A stretch of 64,000 bases of DNA from Nemania diffusa. Lineage: Eukaryota; Ascomycota; Sordariomycetes; Xylariales; Xylariaceae. Under the pieces are notes generated by a model. That model worked only from the letters and a program-made list of their open reading frames with translations, was not told the DNA's origin and did no database searches. The position numbers and the translations under genes are program-made. The stretch covers positions 761,501-825,500 of the forward strand of contig JBBPUQ010000010.1 of assembly GCA_038501195.1 (NCBI GenBank), given 5' to 3'. This document shows positions 57,444 through 64,000 of this stretch, in pieces (the stretch's first letter is position 1; every line of letters begins with the position of its first letter).

Positions 57444-58563
57444 AGTCTTCAGGCGTCATGAGTATGATCTGCGACGAATACGTCTTTAAGGGGAGAATGG
57501 ACTGGTAAGAGGGTTAAAGGTATTAAGGATACTGGTGCGGGCATATTTTATGCTGCGCCTGGGCGTTTACGGATTCAAGGATAAATATATTCACATGCTG
57601 ATGTATCAATAGACTTAGCGATCTTGTAATAATGTATACTGTTTCTTGGTCCACTTATCGGCATTTACGTATCTGCTGTCACTTGCGCATTGAAAACAAG
57701 GCTGCTTCATTATGGACGAAAAGAATGCACTGCCCGTCTACGCTCGGCCTAAGGGCGCTCAGGCTATAGGGTACTGACTGCCGGTTTTCATATGTCATGT
57801 GTCGTATCGACCTCCTTGTAGAACAGGCCGTGTATCTAGCGAAAGATTAGCAGTTGGTGGTTTACATTAAGGATAAGTTAACCCAACCTAGTCTAAAGAG
57901 GCCAAACGTGACAAGGCATTATATCATCATTTCCCCCTTGCTTCCAGCACCTATCTAGCTCAGCCACAACGCGCTAATGTTTTTGGTGAGAATTCCCCAT
58001 AGCCAACTAATTTCCCTTGCATAGAGCGTGACACCCCCGCGAAATGGTTAAGGTAAGTCAACACATTCCAACTGTATTTACTAGCCCTATTTGATGTGTT
58101 GAGATCTCGGACCGTGGCACCACCCGGGGTGAGTTGTGATCCGCCTTTAGATCGAGAGAGGCCGCGCGTAGTCATGGTTCACGATACAGGAATCGTGGCG
58201 GTACATAAGTTTCTAGAGTACTGGACATCTCATTGAGGGACCGTGTAACTGGTAAATGTCGTTCTCGGATTCTTTCTTACTACTGGACTTGGGGAGATTC
58301 GCCTTACTGGGGAAAATGATGTTGCACATAGCTGGGTCTGTGAATCATGTGATTTTGTCTGTGTGAAGTATCTTGTTTACCTTCTGATTATCGTTCGTGA
58401 GTCACTGTATCATCTAGCGAGATGTTTAGAAGTTTTGGTGATCCTGCCTCCAGCATCATATAACGACCTAACGACCTTCTTCGATGCGTATGTGATTCAC
58501 CTCGATTCACATCTTTACGCCAATGCCTGTATACTTGCCTAAACGTCATACTACCAAAGTCCA
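57444..58563. other. Intergenic, 1.1 kb; no gene seen
   Basis: Contains the sec16 3' region (AATAAT and ATAAATATATTC words within 200 bp of the stop, possible polyadenylation signals). The remainder holds only short frames in both strands with no recognisable protein. Confidence 0.5.
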
Positions 58564-59160
58564 ATGCAGAGGACAATGTCTACTTCAACTAGAAGAGACC
58601 CTTGGTCAATACTTTTTTATCAGGCCGGAGAACCACATAACGGGACATATTTACCGAAGGCTGGCATTACGTATTATTTGAAGGTCCTCGTTCCAGCTTC
58701 TGTATTACGCCGATACACGAGAACAGAAGATTGGGGTTATCGAACAGTGACATTACTCGACGATCATAGATCGCACGTCCAGTGCATTCTATTCACGCGG
58801 TATCTCCCTTTCGTCAGAGGCGCCCCCGCCGGGCGGTGGGATAGCTTGGCGGACACCCGAGTGGAATGGGACGGGCTCCCCCAGAATCTCGGATACTTTA
58901 CCTTCTATAGCATGACCCCCGTTGGTGCTATGTCCCACGGCTCGGAATACTATCACTACGCGGAGTTTTTTGAGGGCCGGGAATCTGCTCATCCCAAGTT
59001 GCATGAGCGATCTGCCGTCTTCCAAGTCCAATCCGCTTCATGTATGTCAATGACCTCGCTGACTAGCTGTTGGAGATATTCTTCTAACAATCATAGGAAT
59101 AGGAATAATAGGAATGGTAAAGTAAGCAAGATATATGGTATTCGAGTCACAAACACATGA
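58564..59160 (+). CDS. Unrecognised small protein, paralogue A
   Basis: The unspliced frame encodes 198 aa. No signal peptide, membrane segment or known domain is visible. A second ATG follows at 58,576. The body (WSILFYQAGEP near residue 14, VLVPASVL, HVQCILF, then HGSEYYHYAEFFEGRE...AVFQV) matches the layout of the protein at 60,512: W-x-I-x-F-x-x-A-x-x-P, a P six residues later, VP/IP-x-x-x-L, HG-YY-EF-G and a terminal VF-V. A GTATGT...TTCTAACAATCATAG intron at 59,042-59,096 would join T to GA, making TGA and a 159-aa protein that ends just after the shared VF motif; the extra tail of the unspliced frame is low-complexity Asn/Arg. I prefer the spliced form. Function is unknown. Confidence 0.6.
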   Translation: MQRTMSTSTRRDPWSILFYQAGEPHNGTYLPKAGITYYLKVLVPASVLRRYTRTEDWGYRTVTLLDDHRSHVQCILFTRYLPFVRGAPAGRWDSLADTRVEWDGLPQNLGYFTFYSMTPVGAMSHGSEYYHYAEFFEGRESAHPKLHERSAVFQVQSASCMSMTSLTSCWRYSSNNHRNRNNRNGKVSKIYGIRVTNT

Positions 59161-60511
59161 TGGTGGCTTGGGGATTTACTTGTTTGGTGAATCGTGAGAA
59201 GCGTTAGCGAAAGGTCTCTCCTCTTGCCCTACGAGCCATTTTTGTGTAATGAGAGTGTGCTTCGCTGGTTTGGGGGTATGAAGTAGACTGCCGATATTCT
59301 GAATATAGCCTATCGGTACTAGAGTTGTTGTGAAACGAGTCCAGCATGCCGAATCGCTCATTCAACTTAGAATATAACGAGCATATAGGATTGTGTCAGA
59401 CAAAACGAGGTGATAATGGAATCTTATCGCACGGAAATGTTTTGAATGATATCCTGCAACTTGAACATTTTACTGGCTAGTAATATGGCACCGCTGTGCT
59501 ACATGTAACAAACCTGTTAGACGTGGTGCAAGAGTCTAGAAACATTTCTCAGATAAAGTATGGTCATGGGGCCTCAAGTATGACACGCTAGGGATACGCT
59601 CCGTGCCGTGTACTAGACTACCTAGCTACCTAGGGTATATATACCGTTAATACTGGAAGAGTTTTAACGGCGCCGTTTTTCTTCCGTGGTATTTCGAAAA
59701 TTAAAATACGTGTTCATTCCTAAATAAGGCCCGCATGTTATTTTACATGTAGAGAGTTGTGTTTGGTCAGGCAATAATGCACAGGACAGTAATAAATTTG
59801 CTCAAATCAAGCGTATTCTTCCTAATAATAGGGGCTAGGATTAGAGCTGTAGACAGCTGGGGGTACCACTAAGGGCTCTAACAATCGATAGCCTTACTCA
59901 ATTACTATGCTCATGTAAAGTTGTGCCTTTGATGGTGTTACACGAGGACGGAATAGTGACTCGCCAATAAATCCAGGCAGCATCTAGTTAAAAGGGATGT
60001 AGGATTGAGGGAGTTATCATGTTAATATCAACAGTGGTACATATCTTGGTGCTAGACATACGACCTCTTTCGCCACTGCTAAAAATTCGCGAATTCTTCG
60101 CCAATGGCATCTTAGCTAGTACGAACTACGTAGTTCACGGTGTGATGGGTGTGCAAAAGCTCTATTCGTTGGAAACATGAAAGCTATTCGCTTATATCCT
60201 ACTACCTGTCGCGAGCCAGATGGCTGTCACAAAGGGAGCGGCCTTCGTCGAAGGAGAGAGCCCTTGCCAAAGGTAGTGGTACACTAGGTGTTCAGATGGA
60301 AGAGTTTTGTTATTATTTTATCTTACCGATACGGGATACAACATTTCAACGTGGTAGCAATCAAGTATTAATGAGCCGCTGGGTACACTAATTAGATGCG
60401 GTCTTGCGATCGGCTGTCAAGTCTGCTTTCTCTTTAAGTTCGGGGGCCTCGAATGTGTGTTTCTTCGCTCAATCTAATTATCAGTAATACAACACCCGGC
60501 ATCTAAATACT
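59161..60511. other. Intergenic, 1.35 kb; no convincing gene
   Basis: Holds TACCTAGCTACCTAGGGTA at about 59,619-59,637, similar to the palindromic words upstream of sec16. An 80-codon plus frame at 60,149-60,391 lacks protein-like character. The last 200 bp may be the promoter of the gene at 60,512. Confidence 0.45.
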
Positions 60512-61018
60512 ATGCCCCCACCTGCCAATCCTAGAGGCATGGGCCAGAACTGGGCTATGGGCGAGCATGATTTATTTAGGCCAGGCCTATCCTGGGCTAT
60601 ATGCTTCTTCGAAGCCGTCGACCCCATGGTAGTGGAATTCCGACCACCAAAAGTAGGGTCTCTGAATCCGCAGTCCTTCGCTGTTTACATCCCGAACCAC
60701 CACCTAAACCTGTTTGCAAACATCTCACAAGAACGCTACTCGTGGGAGCCTCGCCTTTACAATTCTGGTGGTCATTGTACGCTGAAAATCTTCAAATGTG
60801 ACGTCTTGGGTCTACCCGAGCAGTGGCGGTACACATTTCGTGCGTACTATGACTACAATGCCTACCAAGATGGAAACTTCAAATTCGTGAGCATCGGCCG
60901 TCTAGAAGGCGAAATGGAACATGGTTATTACTTCATGATATGCGAATTCCACAGAGGACAATGGGAGGCCGAGAATCCTGACGCGAAATATGTCACTGGG
61001 GTGTTCGTGATATATTAG
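60512..61018 (+). CDS. Unrecognised small protein, paralogue B
   Basis: An intronless frame of 168 aa begins MPPPANPRGMGQNW; later ATGs (codons 10 and 16) are possible. The composition is rich in aromatic residues (Tyr, Phe, Trp) with alternating hydrophobic stretches, suggesting a compact beta-rich domain. There is no signal peptide or membrane helix. Motifs shared with the gene at 58,564 are W28-A-I-C-F-F-E-A-V-D-P, IPNHHL, GHCTLKIFKC and a C-terminal HGYYFMICEFHRG...GVFVIY. The two genes lie in the same orientation about 1.35 kb apart, consistent with an old tandem duplication. No family is recognised and no function is inferred. Confidence 0.65.
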   Translation: MPPPANPRGMGQNWAMGEHDLFRPGLSWAICFFEAVDPMVVEFRPPKVGSLNPQSFAVYIPNHHLNLFANISQERYSWEPRLYNSGGHCTLKIFKCDVLGLPEQWRYTFRAYYDYNAYQDGNFKFVSIGRLEGEMEHGYYFMICEFHRGQWEAENPDAKYVTGVFVIY

Positions 61019-62324
61019 AACATAAGGTAGGGTCCACGGTAATCCAATAAGTATGAGAAATTCTTTCATTAACGTGTATCTAGCTACTAAATCGGTCATG
61101 GTTTACTTTTTGCTGGCTCGGAAAGCCCTCTAAGGTACATGAATATGACGGATATAGGGCCATGTAGTCTGCGGGGTGCTATTATCCTAGCACTAACTTT
61201 AAGCTGTCATTGGGGCTGGTGCTAGTTTATCAAGAAGATGGTGGAAGCAGTTGGTATATTAGGTAGATTTATTTAGGGAATTAGTTGATCTAATACACAA
61301 ACTCGCTCTCTCATGTACTCAATAGTGGCTTCCACAACATCTCAGTTGACGGTGATTTATCATAGCACGATTTCGACTAGTAGTAATACCGAGTACTATA
61401 CCCCTGAACATCAGGTACTTAATTCTCGAATTTATTTACAACGAGGCGGTGTACCTATGTGATGTATTCGAAATCGAGCCCGGCGACGCCCAAGTACCCG
61501 CGCTACTGCTACTGATTTGTCTGGGTCTTTTTTGTCATGTGGTTTGGGGTCTCGGAGTGGATAGTAAGGCCGTCACTGATATGAAGAAAGGGAGCGGAGA
61601 TATAACATAGGGCTTAGTAGATAGACTAGTTAAGTGCCGGGCCTCTATGTACATATTCACACCCTAAAAGGTCTAGGTGCATTGTCTCCCGACACTCTTC
61701 TTAAGGTTTTGGTAAGTGGAACACACAAGGGTCACTGATATAGGCCCTACATTATACTAGTTTGGGTAACATGTGCTTATTATGACCGTTCAAGTAGTAC
61801 CAAGCTACATCACTCCCGCTATTCAATAGGAAAGGGATTGATTTGGTATCGTGAACCGGAGATACACTCTATTTACCTGTATGCATACGCCCGGGAGGTT
61901 CCTGTCACAACGGCAGAGCCCGGAATACGTGTAACGCCTTCGGCTATTCACATCATAACTGTTTCACTTTCAGGATTCACATTTCATCACACATATACAA
62001 AGCGTATTGCCCAGGAGTACTCTCGAGATAAGTATATATACAAAGTATAGGATCTGTCTTACTATTTTAGCTACATCTGCATCTACCAGTTCTTGTGATT
62101 AAGTGACTATTGGCCTGAGATACTCTTTTCTGTTGAAACCGGATGTCTCATTGCATTGGCGTTGAAGCTATAACGTCCATTAAGGAGAAATATGAAATTA
62201 TATATTGAAGTTATAGAAAGCGTAACATCGTTATCCCTCCTTCGGATACACTGATTATGGCAGGATTACTATAAAATCCAGCAAGAAAAGTAGATGTATG
62301 CGTTACTTCCAAGCTGCTTAATCC
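61019..62324. other. Intergenic, 1.3 kb; no convincing gene
   Basis: A plus frame without ATG (about 61,358-61,610) is open for some 84 codons and contains a short hydrophobic Leu-rich run, and a 70-codon frame lies at 61,838-62,050. Neither resembles a known protein nor the neighbouring paralogues. They may be chance frames or relics. Confidence 0.4.
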
Positions 62325-62930
62325 TCAGTAAGGTTCGCGAATAGCGCACATGCCGCACCAGTCACAGTCTGAACTACACTGCGTATGATCTGGCCCAGAT
62401 ATCTGATATTCGAGCTCCCAATTTGGATTATAGTACCGTCTCAACGGGCTATACTCGCGCGACTGAGTGGACTTGTTCGCTTGCCGGGCTCTCCACCAGC
62501 TTTGATCGCCCCTCTTCTTCTTCTTCTTCTGGTCTGTGGACTGTTTTTGGCTTGGCGTTGTCGTCGGAGCGGCAGGGGTATAAGGGGGAGGGTTGGTAAA
62601 TTCAACTGGGTTCTCTGTGTTTCTGTTCGCCACCTGTTCAACGATGAGAGTCGGAGTGGTATTATCCGGGGCGCTCTGGTCCGCCATGTTAGCCTAGTTT
62701 GATTGTGATAAGTTGTAGATAAAAAGTTTAGTATTGATCCTGTCAGCTGTCTCCAGACCTATTGGTCGATGAAGAAGCGCCAGTGTTAGTAGTGGGATAA
62801 CACTTACTGTCTCCATTTGATTATTTCGATGACGCGGTGAATCCTTCCTGTGCTGTGCCAATGCCTTTGGTGTCGCAAAGCCTTTGTTGCAGTCACAGTG
62901 ATATGCACGTCTAATATCTGCCATGGTCAT
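62325..62930 (-). CDS. C2H2 zinc-finger protein with PPPY and Cys-rich tail
   Basis: Exon 1 (62930-62808) encodes 41 residues holding one C2H2-like finger: CDCNKGFATPKALAQHRKD with a later His, that is C-x-C-x4-F-x5-L-x2-H-x6-H. The first Cys pair has a one-residue gap instead of two or four. A GTAAGT donor follows. The preferred acceptor is CTAG at 62,694, giving a 114-bp intron and exon 2 at 62693-62325 in phase 0, with a total of 163 aa. An ATACTAAAC branch-like word lies inside. Exon 2 contains a PPPYTP motif (PPxY type, usually bound by WW domains of Rsp5-like ligases), a KKKKKR basic run and a terminal C-x3-C-x2-C-x2-C cluster. An earlier acceptor (AATAG, about 62,751) would read a different, Arg-rich frame. 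Two separate genes are also possible. Function is unknown. Confidence 0.55.
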
Positions 62931-63425
62931 ATAGGGACACGACTATCGCCTCAAAATTGCTCTTTCCACCGTTTGGGATTTTTTTATCTTCTTCGTAAGA
63001 CACAGGTTTTTATGCCCATTGGAGAGGATAACAAAGGAGGTGAAGATAGAAGGAATCATGAACGAAATGCGTTGAGACGTAAGACCCCTCAAACCGTCGT
63101 CGCTCCCAATGCCCCGCGATCAGTCTCCAATCAACTACCATTGTACATGCATGGAGCCGAATATGGAGAGACACCGGGTATCACATGTATTCCCTTGTCA
63201 TTCATCCCTGAATTATAGTCATTAAGCACATTGATACGACTTATGGTAGAGATTCGCATAGGAAACTTACAGGAAACTTACGACTATTTCCCCCTAGAGT
63301 CTATCTCGGACACGTGCTCCCTAAAACTGGAAATTAGATGAAACCTGAACGAATTATATGATTGATGATTGATCTGAATCGCCGGATAAAAAAAGAACCC
63401 CTAGCATCGTCTAGCCAACTAGAAC
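62931..63425. other. Intergenic, 0.5 kb; likely promoter of zinc-finger gene
   Basis: A 122-codon plus frame (62,850-63,218) overlaps the zinc-finger exon antisense. Its second half has no recognisable motif, so I do not call it. Nothing else stands out. Confidence 0.4.
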
Positions 63426-63429
63426 AAAA
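63426..63429 (-). terminator. Pol III terminator of tRNA-Val
   Basis: A run of four T on the minus strand begins 11 nt beyond the tRNA 3' end, the usual minimal RNA polymerase III stop. Confidence 0.55.
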
Positions 63430-63439
63430 GAAGTGCACA

Positions 63440-63513
63440 TGATTTCGCCCGGACTTGAACCGGAGACCTTCAGTGTGTTAGACTGACGTGATAACCAACT
63501 ACACCACGAAACC
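63440..63513 (-). tRNA. tRNA-Val (anticodon AAC)
   Basis: A 74-nt cloverleaf without intron. The acceptor stem GGTTTCG pairs with CGAAATC (one G-U), discriminator A. The anticodon stem TCAGT/ACTGA encloses the loop CTAACAC, with anticodon AAC at 63,477-63,479. The T arm is TCCGG-TTCAAGT-CCGGG. The A box (TGGTGTAGTTGG) and B box (GGTTCAAGTCC) are present. AAC is read as IAC after A34 deamination and decodes GUU, GUC and GUA. Confidence 0.97.
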
Positions 63514-64000
63514 GAGTGATTAAGTAATCATTGTGACACGCTGTTATTTATGAGGAATATAAATTAGTAGTTAGTTAGTCGATCTAGGGTTGTGTAGCTC
63601 GATGGGATGGTGGATAATCTAGGAGGGGCCGAGGGCTAGAGGGTGGGGTGGTTTGGTGGGTTATCGTTGAGGGTCGAAGATATCTAGCAAGCATACAGCT
63701 TGGGCACTTGGCTGCTGAGAGAGAATTATAATGATATCTTGCTAATTTTAGTCGAGGATGGGGAATGATATCACAAGTACTGCTGTCTTAGAGTGTGACC
63801 CCCAGTCCCCAACCTTCAATGAGAGGATGCTGCTATTGGGTTAGGTAAGTTGTGAGGACGTGATTAGCAGTAGATAGTAGTCAGGTATTATTTAAACTTG
63901 TGATCAATCAAACCGCATGTGTAAGAGGTAAAGGTAATTATATATTATCGTTGTGGATATACCAATTATAGATGCTTTTAAACCCACAAATACCGAGCCG
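63514..64000. other. Right-end intergenic; no gene seen
   Basis: Normal-GC sequence with frequent stops in all frames and no recognisable element up to the window edge. Confidence 0.5.

Noticed and set aside
60149..60391. 80-codon plus frame upstream of paralogue B
   Set aside because: No similarity to either paralogue and no coherent hydrophobic pattern; probably chance.
61358..62050. Open stretches of 84 and 70 codons as a third paralogue
   Set aside because: I looked for the W-x-I-x-F and HG-YY-EF motifs and found neither.
62441..62641. Arg-rich 66-codon minus frame as the true second exon of the zinc-finger gene
   Set aside because: Possible with the earlier acceptor, but the alternative frame with the PPPY motif and terminal Cys cluster looks more protein-like; kept as an alternative only.

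Overview
The window is a piece of a filamentous ascomycete (Pezizomycotina) chromosome. The evidence is a full-length fungal Sec16 gene with a 50-bp fungal-type intron, other short GT-AG introns with CTAAC/CTGAC-like branch sites, a eukaryotic tRNA-Val with internal Pol III boxes, and the side-by-side presence of a near-homogeneous AT-rich block and a normal-GC gene-bearing segment. I cannot name the genus from the sequence alone.

Positions 1 to about 47,880 form a gene-free AT-rich block. Two 300-bp stretches counted by hand hold 12-13% G+C. No reading frame longer than about 90 codons survives and no transposon protein can be read. It looks like repeats mutated to saturation by C-to-T changes (RIP or a RIP-like process). 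What remains legible is tandem repetition: 9-, 12-, 18-, 19-, 87- and 162-bp arrays and several diverged direct duplications. The surviving cytosines are unusual: most follow a purine (ApC, GpC), while TpC and CpC are nearly gone. This is not the simple CpA-loss pattern of textbook RIP.

The edge is abrupt. A 19-bp array at 47,717-47,832 leads within about 100 bp into normal-GC DNA. The first gene there (47,911-49,439) is an FAD-dependent oxidase of the sarcosine/L-pipecolate/amadoriase group. Its last three introns and its covalent-FAD Cys and GGSGHG motifs are intact, but its start and Rossmann FAD-binding motif are missing.

From 49.4 to 64 kb the DNA is sparsely genic: sec16 (51,649-57,443, plus), which organises COPII exit sites on the ER; two small unrecognised genes (58,564 and 60,512, plus) that look like diverged copies of each other; a two-exon minus-strand gene joining one C2H2 zinc finger to a PPPY-containing, Cys-ending tail (62,325-62,930); and tRNA-Val(AAC) on the minus strand (63,440-63,513). 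Only sec16 and the tRNA are clear housekeeping genes. The genes show no common pathway. The arrangement reads as an ordinary chromosome arm meeting a heterochromatic block.
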